Source of the DNA: Arthrobacter_E sp044748305
GTDB taxonomy: Bacteria > Actinomycetota > Actinomycetes > Actinomycetales > Micrococcaceae
NCBI RefSeq assembly: GCF_044748305.1
Contig: NZ_JBIVFT010000004.1
Location: 186,001-250,000 of the forward strand
DNA: 64,000 nucleotides
Direction of reading: 5' to 3'
The translations under genes were made by a program, and so were the position numbers. A model generated the notes under the pieces. The model was not told the origin of the DNA. It saw nothing but the letters and a program-made list of their open reading frames with translations, and did no database searches. This document shows, piece after piece, positions 1 through 8,320 of this stretch. Each line of letters opens with the position of its first letter. Position 1 is the stretch's first letter.

Positions 1-2604
1 GGAGAGGGAATCGAGAGTGGTGCCCGAGCCGCGGACGAGTGCACCGGAGTAGCTTCCGTCCCGCTCTTCAGTCACCACGAGCGTGCGCGTCTCTTCGGGG
101 CCCTTACCGCGGTCCACCGCGGTGGCCGGGATCTGGGCCGGAGCGCCACCTTCGATCAGACGGGCGGCACCGTAGCGCTCGCCCTGGGGGGCGGAGCCGA
201 TTCCAAGGTTTCCGGCGAGCCAGCTCCAGGAGCCGAGCGCAGGCCCGGCCAGCAGAACGAGGGTCACCACGGAGACCAACGCGGTTCGCCACGGAGCCTT
301 CCGGCCGCGCGACGCCTTCCGACGCTGCAGACCGCGGTCCGCGCCGAGGAGCGCGGCGACGAGCACCGCACAGAACACGGCGGAGATGGCCGGGCCAGTG
401 AACGGCGTGACAACGGCACCGCCGCTCGCGGCCACCGCGATGCCGTTCAGCAGCCAGCTGACCACGAGGAACAGCGTCGCCGCCAGGAGAGCGAGTGTCG
501 CCTGCCGTCCACGGCGGCCCGGCACCAAGGCACCCCAGACGGCGAGCAGAAGAACAGGGGCTGCGATGACCAGCATCAGGATCAGGGCCCAAGGCGCCAC
601 CGCCGGAAGCCAGCCGAAGCCGGCGACCGAAGCCTGCAGGGACGTCTGCATCGGCTGACCGAGAAGCTGCTGCCAGAGCGGGGCCGCCTGGAAACCGAGC
701 GGGAGTCCGGGATCCGCCAGGAACGCCGTGGGCCGCGTGAGAGCGGAGAGGGCGAATGGCAGGAACAGGGCCACGGGCGGCACAAGCGACCACCACAAGG
801 CCCGGCCTCGGCGTCCGAACAGGATCGCCAGCAACAGCACGACGAGAAGGGAAGGGAGCAGGAGCGCGGGCCCGCTGGCCGCGATGCAGGCCAGGAGGAG
901 CCCGGCCCAGGCGGCGGCGGTCCAGGAAATGGCACCGGCCACCCCGGCCTTCGCCGGGAGCGGGCCCTGCGGAAGCGTGTAGCCGGCCTCCGCAGCCTCG
1001 AGACGACGATCCCGCGCCGAGCCGGTGGCACGCACCAGCGCAAGCACGAACCAGGGCATGAGGACATGCACCAGGACGGCACCGAGACGTCCCTGGTTCA
1101 GTCCCACGAACAGCACCGGGGCGGTGCCCCAGATCAGGGCGGCCAGGAACCAGCTCCGGCGATGCCGGGTCAAGGAGGCCGCCAGGAACCAGGCGCCCGC
1201 AGCGGCCAGCGGCATCGCGGCCAGAAGCACCGTCTGAAGCGCGACGCCGGTCTGGCCGCCGTTGAGGACGGCCAGAATCCACAGCACGAAACCGAACGGA
1301 TCCCCGTGACCTGCGTAGCCGGCTTCCAGCGTCACCCAGGTGCGCGTCGCGTTGTCCCAGATCTCGGACAGGCTGGAGGACAGCGGCAGCAGAGCGCCTC
1401 CGGACGGTGCGCCGCTCAGCAGCGGCAGCAGCCCGAAGATGCCGATTCCAGTGGTCAGCAGAAGAGCCGCGATCAGACCCCAGCCGGCGAAAGCCCGGCT
1501 CGGCGCGGCCAGTGACGAGAAATCGTCGTCGTTGTCGCCGCTCGGCTCGGCGGCCAGGCCTGTCGAGCCGAAGGACGCGTCCAGCAGATCGTCGGCACCG
1601 AGCGCCTCCATGAGCGAGCGGCGGTGTGCCCAGACCTCGGCACGGGGCGTCTGCAGTCGCTTGATGGTCTTGCGGGGGTTCTTTCGGGTACGTCCGGCGA
1701 CCCGTCGTCCACGGGCCAGCGCGAGCGGCCGGAACGCGCCCCGCACAGCCCCGCTGAGCTGCTGGAAGCCGTAGCCAGGGTCCTTCATCGCGACGGCGAG
1801 CAGGAAACGCCCCACCGACGCCACGAGCGTGCCGAGCACCAGGAATGGGATCTTCCAGGCTGCGGCGTGCTTGAGCCGGAGGTACACCTGCGAACTGCGA
1901 GCGGCGGCCGCTGTACCGAGAGCGTCGGGCCTGCCGCTGACATGCATCATCTTGGCTTCGGGGACGAAGGCCACGTTGTTGCCCGCCAGCCAGTTGCGCC
2001 AGCAGAGATCCACGTCGTCTCCGGTGCCGGGCAGAGCCGGGTCGAAGCCGCCCATGGCATCCCAGACGTCGCGACGGACCAGCATGCCGGCCGAGTTCAC
2101 AGCGAAACGGTCCCGGAGCTGGTCGTACTGGCCTTGGTCGAGTTCGTCGGCTTCGATCAGCGTGAGGCGCTCGGCCCAGGTGCTGACCGCCAGGCCGGCG
2201 TCCACCAGCTTGCCTTCGGCGTTCCAGTCCAGTTGCTTGCAGCCGGCGATCGTCACATTGGAGGACCGCTCCACGGCTTCCAGGAGCCGTTCCAGCGCAT
2301 CGGGGGCCGGAGCGGAGTCGTCGTGCAGCAGCCAGACCCATTCCTGGGCGTCGTCACCGGGTGCCCGGGCTCCCGCCAGCCGGTCCGCCGTCGCGATTCC
2401 GGCCTCGACGGCGGCTCCGAATCCCAGACGCGGGTGCCGGAAAAGCGTCACGTGGTCATTGCCGAGGGCCTCCTCCAGCAGCCGCGCGGAGCCGTCCGAG
2501 GAGGCGGCGTCGACACCGATGCACAGATCCGCGGGGCGGCTCTGGCGGGAGAGTGCGGCCAGGGTCCTGGGGAGGTAGGGGCTGCCTTGGTGGGAGACCA
2601 CCAC
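1..2604 (-). CDS. GT2 glycosyltransferase with C-terminal membrane domain (3' end cut by window edge)
   Basis: The reverse-strand frame stays open from about 2634 to base 1, giving at least 868 residues without a stop. The N-terminus reads like a GT-A family 2 enzyme (TAVVVSHQGSPYL, then a VDAASSDGS-type nucleotide-sugar site, then WLLHDDSAPAPDAL as the DxD-like region). The later part (about 780-1100 on the map) translates to leucine/valine-rich membrane helices. Large GT2 proteins with multi-pass tails in actinobacteria are associated with cell-wall polysaccharide assembly; the substrate here is unknown. The start is uncertain. GTG at 2604 is the first conventional codon, but a CTG at 2634 overlapping the whiB stop has an AGGAAG Shine-Dalgarno 8 nt upstream, which would imply translational coupling to whiB. 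Confidence 0.85.
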   Translation of the reverse strand, partial: MVVSHQGSPYLPRTLAALSRQSRPADLCIGVDAASSDGSARLLEEALGNDHVTLFRHPRLGFGAAVEAGIATADRLAGARAPGDDAQEWVWLLHDDSAPAPDALERLLEAVERSSNVTIAGCKQLDWNAEGKLVDAGLAVSTWAERLTLIEADELDQGQYDQLRDRFAVNSAGMLVRRDVWDAMGGFDPALPGTGDDVDLCWRNWLAGNNVAFVPEAKMMHVSGRPDALGTAAAARSSQVYLRLKHAAAWKIPFLVLGTLVASVGRFLLAVAMKDPGYGFQQLSGAVRGAFRPLALARGRRVAGRTRKNPRKTIKRLQTPRAEVWAHRRSLMEALGADDLLDASFGSTGLAAEPSGDNDDDFSSLAAPSRAFAGWGLIAALLLTTGIGIFGLLPLLSGAPSGGALLPLSSSLSEIWDNATRTWVTLEAGYAGHGDPFGFVLWILAVLNGGQTGVALQTVLLAAMPLAAAGAWFLAASLTRHRRSWFLAALIWGTAPVLFVGLNQGRLGAVLVHVLMPWFVLALVRATGSARDRRLEAAEAGYTLPQGPLPAKAGVAGAISWTAAAWAGLLLACIAASGPALLLPSLLVVLLLAILFGRRGRALWWSLVPPVALFLPFALSALTRPTAFLADPGLPLGFQAAPLWQQLLGQPMQTSLQASVAGFGWLPAVAPWALILMLVIAAPVLLLAVWGALVPGRRGRQATLALLAATLFLVVSWLLNGIAVAASGGAVVTPFTGPAISAVFCAVLVAALLGADRGLQRRKASRGRKAPWRTALVSVVTLVLLAGPALGSWSWLAGNLGIGSAPQGERYGAARLIEGGAPAQIPATAVDRGKGPEETRTLVVTEERDGSYSGALVRGSGTTLDSLS

Positions 2605-2630
2605 GGCAGTGACCCGTGCTTGGGGGTGAA

Positions 2631-3170
2631 TCAGACTGCTCGCTTCCTCAATCGACGGCGCTCGCGCTCGGACAGGCCACCCCAGATGCCGAAACGCTCA
2701 TCGTTCGCCAAGGCGTACTCAAGGCATTGCTGCCGCACGTTGCAGGCCGCGCAGACTTTCTTGGCATCGCGGGTGGAACCGCCCTTCTCCGGGAAGAACG
2801 CCTCGGGATCCGTCTGGGCGCACAGGGATTCGGCCTGCCAGCTCAGTTCCGATTCGTCCCCGACCTCGCGGCCCGGGAGGATGGTGAAGATGCCTGCCAG
2901 CTCATTGCCCTCCTGGCGGGCGAAGAGTTCCAGTGGCGGATCGAGTTCCTCCTCGCCAGCTGCGGCCTCGGCGGGTTCCGCCGGTTCATGAGCCGTCAGG
3001 AAGGCCGTGGCGGCCTCTTCCAGGGTCTCCGCGGTATGGCGGCGGAACCGCTGTGCGCCTTCAGGGTCGGCCGGATCGAGGAACCAGTCCTCGGGCACGG
3101 TACGGCCGCTCGGGTACGCGGCCGTACCCGGTGTGAAGTTCTCGTCTTGGATACGCTCTGTCTGCCCCAT
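2631..3170 (-). CDS. whiB: WhiB-family iron-sulfur transcriptional regulator
   Basis: 179 residues. The C-terminal half carries the four iron-sulfur cysteines (C117, C140, C143, C149), the GIWGG turn at 161-165 and a basic RRRLRK tail for DNA contact. WhiB proteins bind a redox-sensitive 4Fe-4S cluster and act with the primary sigma factor. The domain resembles the WhiB/WhiB2 branch linked to cell division, but that subtype call is by eye only. Residues 1-105 form an acidic low-complexity extension not typical of the roughly 85-130 residue family. The gene is divergent from the TIGR03089 gene and immediately precedes the glycosyltransferase on the same strand. A 26-bp palindrome lies about 93 bp upstream of its ATG. 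Confidence 0.95.
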   Translation of the reverse strand: MGQTERIQDENFTPGTAAYPSGRTVPEDWFLDPADPEGAQRFRRHTAETLEEAATAFLTAHEPAEPAEAAAGEEELDPPLELFARQEGNELAGIFTILPGREVGDESELSWQAESLCAQTDPEAFFPEKGGSTRDAKKVCAACNVRQQCLEYALANDERFGIWGGLSERERRRLRKRAV

Positions 3171-3262
3171 TGCGCCTCTCCTCGATCTGGACGACCGCCG
3201 CTCGGGTGACCTGGCCGCGTGCTTTCGGCACTCAGGTGGGCCAGGTCGTGGCGGTCTGCAGT

Positions 3263-3288
3263 TACTAATTACACGCGTGTAACTAGTA
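3263..3288. promoter_or_regulatory. Near-perfect 26-bp palindrome in the whiB/TIGR03089 divergent promoter region
   Basis: The core TTACACGCGTGTAA (3269-3282) is a perfect palindrome. Pairing continues outward through TACTA / TAGTA with a single mismatched pair (12 of 13 pairs match). It sits between two divergent genes, the usual place for an operator. The cognate regulator cannot be named from the sequence. Confidence 0.6.
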
Positions 3289-3390
3289 GAAGGTCAAGCG
3301 GCCGGAGATAATACTCACGACACTTGGCTTTTCCCCGACGCGCCACGCCGGGACGTCACCGCCTCCATTCGCGAAGGATAGAACACCTCC

Positions 3391-4119
3391 ATGAACTCTG
3401 CGCTCAGGAACCTCACCCGCGATTTCCGGGAGGGTCTCACGCTTCCCGCCGGGGCCCCACGACTCACCTGGTACGGACCGGGAGGGGAACGTGTGGAGCT
3501 GTCCGGCAAAGTCCTCGACAACTGGATCGCCAAAAGCGCCAATCTGCTGCAGGACGAACTTGACGGCGCCCCCGGGGGCAGCATCGCCCTGGCACTCCCC
3601 GGGCATTGGAAAACGCTCATTCTCGCTGTGGCCGCCATGAGACTCGGGATGACGGTCCATCCGGTCCAGGATGCGGTCGCCGATTCCCTGAGCGAAACGG
3701 ACATGACGGCCACCGCCGATGCCGGCCTCCTTGGGCAGGCGGACTCCATCGACACGCAATTGATCGCCGTCGCGCTTGAGGCTCTGGCCCTCCGCTGGTC
3801 CACTCCCCTGCCGTCCGGCGTGCTGGACTACGCAGCCGAAGTCCGCAACCACGGAGACGTCTTCACACCGTGGGACGAGCCGGATGCCGGCACCGTATTG
3901 CTGAACATCGCGGGTGAAGAGCACGACGACGACGGTCTGCGCACCTTCGCGGCGGACCTTCCTGACGGCGCACGGACGCTCGTCAATGCGGAGTCAGGGC
4001 TCGTGGCGGTGCTGTCCGCGTGTCTGGGTGCCTGGTTCAACGGAGGCTCCGTGGTCCTGGTCCATGCCGAGGAGGCGATCACTGACCGTCTGCTGTCGAG
4101 CGAACGGGTCACCGCCTGA
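3391..4119 (+). CDS. TIGR03089 family protein
   Basis: 242 residues, recognised as the actinobacterial TIGR03089 family, which looks like a shortened, catalytically degenerate relative of the N-terminal domain of AMP-dependent acyl-CoA synthetases. The visible hydrophobic core includes GGSIALALPGHWKTLILAVA near residue 60 and VLSACLGAWFNGGSVVLV near the end. No intact adenylation motif (such as the SGTTG loop) is present, so enzymatic activity is doubtful. The gene is monocistronic, divergent from whiB, and ends at a shared hairpin before gtrA. Its biochemical role is unknown. Confidence 0.8.
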   Translation: MNSALRNLTRDFREGLTLPAGAPRLTWYGPGGERVELSGKVLDNWIAKSANLLQDELDGAPGGSIALALPGHWKTLILAVAAMRLGMTVHPVQDAVADSLSETDMTATADAGLLGQADSIDTQLIAVALEALALRWSTPLPSGVLDYAAEVRNHGDVFTPWDEPDAGTVLLNIAGEEHDDDGLRTFAADLPDGARTLVNAESGLVAVLSACLGAWFNGGSVVLVHAEEAITDRLLSSERVTA

Positions 4120-4143
4120 CGCCTTGATCCAGGATGCCGAACA

Positions 4144-4182
4144 GGAACGGCCCCCGCTCCGGACAGGAGCGAGGGCCGTTCC
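4144..4182. terminator. Bidirectional terminator hairpin
   Basis: Two 17-nt arms (4144-4160 and 4166-4182) pair with one mismatch around the 5-nt loop GGACA. It lies between the convergent TIGR03089 and gtrA genes. No clear U tract, as is common in high-GC actinobacteria. Confidence 0.7.
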
Positions 4183-4226
4183 GGCACCGGGCGTGGTGTC
4201 TGCGCCAGTCATTCTGCGCTTGTCGT

Positions 4227-4733
4227 TCAGCGCTTGTCGCCGGGGACCCCGCCTTCGATGAGCTCGTGGTCGTGGTCGTAGCCGGGTTCCTCGTCCAGTT
4301 CCTTGTTGAAGACGAAGAAACGGTATGCGTAGAAGCGGACCACGGTCGCCACCACGATGCCGACGATCCCGGCCATGAAGAGCATGTTCTTGTCGTCGAT
4401 GTGCAGCCAGTACTTGGCGGCCGCCGTGAAGCCGGTGGAGATGCCGATGCCGATGCCGTTGATGATGAGGAACATCACGAACTCGCGGATCACGTTCGGC
4501 TGACGCCGATGACGGAAGGTCCAGAAGCGGTTGGCAAGCCACGAGAAGATCGTCGCGATGCTGGCGCCGACGAAACGGGCCTTCGCCTCGGAATCGCTCA
4601 TGAGACCGTGCATGAGCCAGTAGGTCAAGCCGTTGTCGATGACGAACGCGATCCCGCCAACGGCACCGAACTTGGCCACCTCACGCCAGAAAAGGGAGGC
4701 CAGGCCCCTGATGCGCTCAGCGAGTTTGTTCAC
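4227..4733 (-). CDS. GtrA-family membrane protein
   Basis: 168 residues with four predicted membrane helices, beginning around FGAVGGIAFVIDNGLTYWLM (22-41), and the family-typical ANRFWTFRHRR motif between helices 2 and 3. GtrA proteins are thought to move undecaprenyl-phosphate-linked sugars across the membrane for surface polysaccharide or teichoic-acid decoration. Its position between a large GT2 enzyme and an LCP ligase fits an envelope role, but the substrate cannot be inferred. Divergent from purK. Confidence 0.9.
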   Translation of the reverse strand: MNKLAERIRGLASLFWREVAKFGAVGGIAFVIDNGLTYWLMHGLMSDSEAKARFVGASIATIFSWLANRFWTFRHRRQPNVIREFVMFLIINGIGIGISTGFTAAAKYWLHIDDKNMLFMAGIVGIVVATVVRFYAYRFFVFNKELDEEPGYDHDHELIEGGVPGDKR

Positions 4734-4839
4734 GGTTGTCCTCCACGGCAGGCGACGATTTCACGGCCCGAAGCAGGGCCAGTGGTACATCTTAGCCCTG
4801 TCGGCTATGCCCCACCCCGTTCGGCCGGGCGGCGTTCGG

Positions 4840-4845
4840 TAGGCT
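4840..4845 (+). promoter_or_regulatory. -10 hexamer TAGGCT of purK, probable leaderless start
   Basis: TAGGCT ends 7 nt before the purK GTG, leaving no room for a Shine-Dalgarno and placing transcription start at or next to the start codon. No good -35 box was seen. Confidence 0.55.
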
Positions 4846-4852
4846 TAGGGTC

Positions 4853-6013
4853 GTGACTTTTCCTGTTGTAGGTGTGATCGGTGGCGGCCAGCTGGCCCGG
4901 ATGATGGCCCCGGAGGCCGTGGAACTCGGCATCGAACTCCGGGTCCTGGCTGAAGGCCCCGAGGTGTCCGCAGTGGCCGCGGTGAAGACGACCCCCGTGG
5001 GTGACTACCGCGATCTGGACGCCCTGCGCGAGTTCGCACGCGACGTCGACGTCCTCACCTTCGATCACGAGCATGTGCCGACCGAGCACCTGCGGGCCTT
5101 GATCGCCGAAGGGGTCAACGTCCAGCCCGGACCCGACGCCCTGGTGCACGCGCAGGACAAGCTCGTCATGCGGACCGCGGTGGACCGCCTCGGCCTCCCC
5201 AACCCCGAATGGGCATCCGTCGGATCCGTCGAGGATCTGCTCGACTTCGGTTCCCGGATCGGCTGGCCGGTGGTTCTGAAGACGCCCCGTGGCGGCTACG
5301 ACGGCAAGGGCGTCCGGATCGTCGACGGCCCCGAGGACGCCGCAGCATGTGCCGACTGGTTCGCGTCCATGTCGCCGCTGCTGGCCGAGGCCAAGGTGAA
5401 CTTCACCCGCGAGCTCTCCGTCCTGGTGGCCCGCACCCCCGGTGGCGAGGAGCGCGTCTGGCCTGTCGCCCACACCATTCAAGTGGACGGTGTCTGCGAC
5501 GAGGTGATCGTTCCCGCGCCGAGTCTCGACCCCGCCGTCGCACAGGCCGCTGAAGCCGCCGCCCTGCGCATCGCCGCCGAACTCGGTGTCACGGGCGTCA
5601 TGGCGGCCGAGCTCTTCGAGACCCCCGGCCAGGGTGAGGGATTCCTCATCAACGAACTCGCCATGCGGCCGCACAACACCGGGCACTGGACCCAGGACGG
5701 ATCCGTGACCAGCCAGTTCGAGCAGCATCTGCGAGCAGTGCTGGACCTCCCCCTCGGCGCCACCGGAGTACTCGGCGGCGTGGCCGTGATGAGGAACTTC
5801 CTGGGCGGCGCCAACCAGGACATCTACTCCGCCATGCCCGCCGCACTGGCCGCGGTGCCCGGCGCCAAGGTCCACAACTACGGCAAGTCCGTTCGCCCGG
5901 GCCGCAAGATCGGCCACGTCAACGTCGTCTCCCAGAACGCCGCCGACGCCGAACTGCTCCGCGAGCAGGCCGGCCGGGTCGCGTCCATTCTGCGTGACGG
6001 CGCCACTTCCTGA
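4853..6013 (+). CDS. purK: 5-(carboxyamino)imidazole ribonucleotide synthase
   Basis: 386 residues, normal length for PurK. The N-terminal GVIGGGQLARMM (8-19) is the PurK signature. An ATP-grasp domain follows with KTPRGGYDGKGVRI and the C-terminal acidic metal site around NELAMRPHNTGHWT. It converts AIR, bicarbonate and ATP to N5-CAIR, the step before PurE in de novo purine synthesis. GTG start at 4853, supported by the -10 element 7 nt upstream. purE follows 51 bp downstream, so the two form the standard purKE unit. Confidence 0.97.
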   Translation: MTFPVVGVIGGGQLARMMAPEAVELGIELRVLAEGPEVSAVAAVKTTPVGDYRDLDALREFARDVDVLTFDHEHVPTEHLRALIAEGVNVQPGPDALVHAQDKLVMRTAVDRLGLPNPEWASVGSVEDLLDFGSRIGWPVVLKTPRGGYDGKGVRIVDGPEDAAACADWFASMSPLLAEAKVNFTRELSVLVARTPGGEERVWPVAHTIQVDGVCDEVIVPAPSLDPAVAQAAEAAALRIAAELGVTGVMAAELFETPGQGEGFLINELAMRPHNTGHWTQDGSVTSQFEQHLRAVLDLPLGATGVLGGVAVMRNFLGGANQDIYSAMPAALAAVPGAKVHNYGKSVRPGRKIGHVNVVSQNAADAELLREQAGRVASILRDGATS

Positions 6014-6064
6014 CGCCCTCCCCATCCACCGACCGCTGACCCTCAAACGAACGATCGGAATCAC

Positions 6065-6640
6065 ATGAGCATCGACAACACCCCCCTGGTAGGACTCGTC
6101 ATGGGTTCGGACTCCGACTGGCCGGTCATGGAGGCCGCCGCGGAAGCCCTCCACGAGTTCGGGGTCCCCTTCGAAGCCGACGTGGTCTCCGCCCACCGCA
6201 TGCCCGTGGAGATGATCTCTTACGGACAGCGCGCTCACGAACGTGGGCTGCGCGTGATCATCGCGGGAGCCGGCGGTGCCGCGCACCTCCCCGGAATGCT
6301 CGCGTCGGTCACTCCTCTTCCGGTCATCGGCGTGCCGGTCCCCCTGAAGACCCTGGACGGGATGGATTCACTGCTCTCGATCGTCCAGATGCCCGCGGGT
6401 GTTCCAGTGGCCACGGTCTCGATCGGCGGCGCCCGGAACGCAGGGCTCCTCGCCGTCCGGATGCTCGCCTCGGGCACCGATGAACTGGCCGAGAGACTTC
6501 GCACCGATCTGTTGCGCTTCTCCGCCGGGCTGAACGACGCCGCATCTGCCAAGGGTGCCTCGCTCCGGGCCAAAGCGTCGGAGGTGTTCGGCGCTCCCGG
6601 AGTGCCTCTCGGCTCCGCCACGGGCGAGGCGCAGGCCTAG
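6065..6640 (+). CDS. purE: N5-carboxyaminoimidazole ribonucleotide mutase
   Basis: 191 residues. It has the class I PurE substrate loop GSDSDWPVM near the N-terminus, the catalytic SAHRMP histidine segment and the glycine-rich AGAGGAAHLPGMLA loop. It rearranges N5-CAIR to CAIR directly after PurK. The family's compact core is about 160 residues; here a C-terminal tail of about 30 residues rich in Ala/Ser/Lys extends it. The LCP gene starts 8 bp downstream, so co-transcription is likely. Confidence 0.97.
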   Translation: MSIDNTPLVGLVMGSDSDWPVMEAAAEALHEFGVPFEADVVSAHRMPVEMISYGQRAHERGLRVIIAGAGGAAHLPGMLASVTPLPVIGVPVPLKTLDGMDSLLSIVQMPAGVPVATVSIGGARNAGLLAVRMLASGTDELAERLRTDLLRFSAGLNDAASAKGASLRAKASEVFGAPGVPLGSATGEAQA

Positions 6641-6648
6641 CGGGGGGC

Positions 6649-8283
6649 GTGGGCCGCATGCTCCTGTCCCAGGATCCTCTCCGCCAGCCGCAGTCCGCAG
6701 AACCCGGGGATCGGGTTCGCCGGGCCTGGGTGCTCCTCGCTCTCACTCTCATCGTTCCCGGTGCAGCGCAGCTGCTGGCCGGCAACCGGCTCTGGGGCCG
6801 CCGCGCCCTCCGCGTGACGCTCACGCTCTGGGCGCTGGTGCTGCTGTGTCTCGTACTGGTGCTCGTGAACCGTGCTTTTCTGCTCTCGGTTCTGACGAAC
6901 CCCGTGGTCATGGTGGTGCTGGTGGCACTGCTCGTGGTCCTGCTCATCGGCTGGGCCGTGCTCTGGGTGGACACCCTGCGGCTCTGCCGTCTGGTGCTGC
7001 TGCCGTCCCGTTGGCGCGCTCCGGTGGCAGCCGGACTCGTGGTGCTGATGGTTCTCAGCTGCGGTTTCCTCGGCTACGGCGCCTATCTGGTCAATGTGGC
7101 CCGTGGCGCCCTGGGCGATGTGTTCGACGCCGGGCGGCCGCCGTTCGACCCTGTCGACGGCCGTTACAACATCGCCCTGCTGGGCGGCGACGCCGGTGAA
7201 GGTCGCGAGGGGCTCCGTCCGGACAGCATGTCCGTGATCAGCATCGATGCGAGCACGGGAGCAACGGCCATCATCTCGGTGCCGCGTTCGCTCCAGTACG
7301 CGAAGTTCCCCGAGAGCTCCCCGATGCACAAGTTCTACCCTGACGGCTTCAACAACTGCGATCCGGATCCACTCAACTGCCTGCTCAATGCGGTCTACAC
7401 GGACGCCACCAACAACCACAAAGACGTCTACGGCCAGGGCAAGAACGCCGGTGCCGAAGCCACCAAGGATGCCATTTCGGGCACCCTGGGAATCACGATC
7501 CAGGCCTATGCGCTCATCGACATGGACGGGTTCGCTCAGCTCATCGACGCGATGGGCGGGGTCAAGATGCGCGTCGGCGCATGGGTCCCGATCAGCGGTG
7601 GCATGCTGCCGGGCAGCGATACCCGGCATGTGAAGCCGGACGGCTGGATCAAGCCCGGAAATCAGACCCTCAACGGCTTCCAGGCCCAGTGGTTCGCCCG
7701 TTCCCGGGAGAATGTCGACGACTTCGCCCGCGTCCAGCGCCAGCAGTGCGTCCAGCAGGCCATGATCAAGCAGCTTGATCCGGCCACCGTCATCACCAAG
7801 TTCGAAGCCATTGCGAAGGCCGGAGCACACGTGGTGGACACCGACATTCCGCAGGGCCAGCTCGGCGGCTTCGTGGACCTCGCCGGGAAGGCGAAGGGAC
7901 AGGCCAGCCTCCGCATGACAGTCGGTCCTCCGGACTTCCCTGCGGACTTCAGTCTGGGCAACCCCGATTTCGATCTCATCCATCAGCGGGTCAAGGCCCT
8001 CCTGGCCAAGGCCAGCGGTTCCACCAAGAGCGCTCAAGGCCTGCCGGGAACCCTCGATGAGCAAGGCCGGCTGCTGAGCTCTCGGCCCGGCACCGGGCTC
8101 CAGGCCGGTGGCGCCGTCCGGCCTCCCATGGCGGACGACTTGCCGCCGGACTTCCCGTTGAGCACCACCCGTCCGGACGGTCAGCCGATCACGGAGGCGT
8201 ACCTCAACTCGCTCTACGATGCCCAGGACTACCCGATGCTGGACATCCTGCTGGCCAAGAACGGCAATTGCGCCGCTCTCTAG
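6649..8283 (+). CDS. LCP (LytR-CpsA-Psr) family cell-wall glycopolymer ligase
   Basis: 544 residues from GTG 6649; ATG 6658 is an alternative start. The N-terminus has four hydrophobic segments (about residues 25-45, 55-75, 82-105, 120-145) rather than the usual single helix. An extracellular LCP domain follows, recognisable by NIALLGGDAGEGREGLRPDSM, the ISVPRSL arginine motif, ALIDMDGFAQLIDAMGGV and RSRENVDDFARVQRQQ. LCP enzymes transfer lipid-linked glycopolymers onto peptidoglycan outside the membrane. No LytR_C domain is visible. The context (GtrA, GT2, manA, Fem-like) agrees with wall polymer assembly. Confidence 0.93.
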   Translation: MGRMLLSQDPLRQPQSAEPGDRVRRAWVLLALTLIVPGAAQLLAGNRLWGRRALRVTLTLWALVLLCLVLVLVNRAFLLSVLTNPVVMVVLVALLVVLLIGWAVLWVDTLRLCRLVLLPSRWRAPVAAGLVVLMVLSCGFLGYGAYLVNVARGALGDVFDAGRPPFDPVDGRYNIALLGGDAGEGREGLRPDSMSVISIDASTGATAIISVPRSLQYAKFPESSPMHKFYPDGFNNCDPDPLNCLLNAVYTDATNNHKDVYGQGKNAGAEATKDAISGTLGITIQAYALIDMDGFAQLIDAMGGVKMRVGAWVPISGGMLPGSDTRHVKPDGWIKPGNQTLNGFQAQWFARSRENVDDFARVQRQQCVQQAMIKQLDPATVITKFEAIAKAGAHVVDTDIPQGQLGGFVDLAGKAKGQASLRMTVGPPDFPADFSLGNPDFDLIHQRVKALLAKASGSTKSAQGLPGTLDEQGRLLSSRPGTGLQAGGAVRPPMADDLPPDFPLSTTRPDGQPITEAYLNSLYDAQDYPMLDILLAKNGNCAAL

Positions 8284-8320
8284 ATCACCCGCGCCATCCG
8301 AAGCCCGTGAAAGGACCACC

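Noticed and set aside
104..2341. Long reverse-strand frame of 745 codons
   Set aside because: Arg/Gly/Pro-rich shadow of the GT2 glycosyltransferase frame, which gives a sensible protein.
4805..6286. 493-codon frame opposite purK
   Set aside because: Gly/His/Val-rich antisense shadow; purK and purE motifs are on the plus strand.
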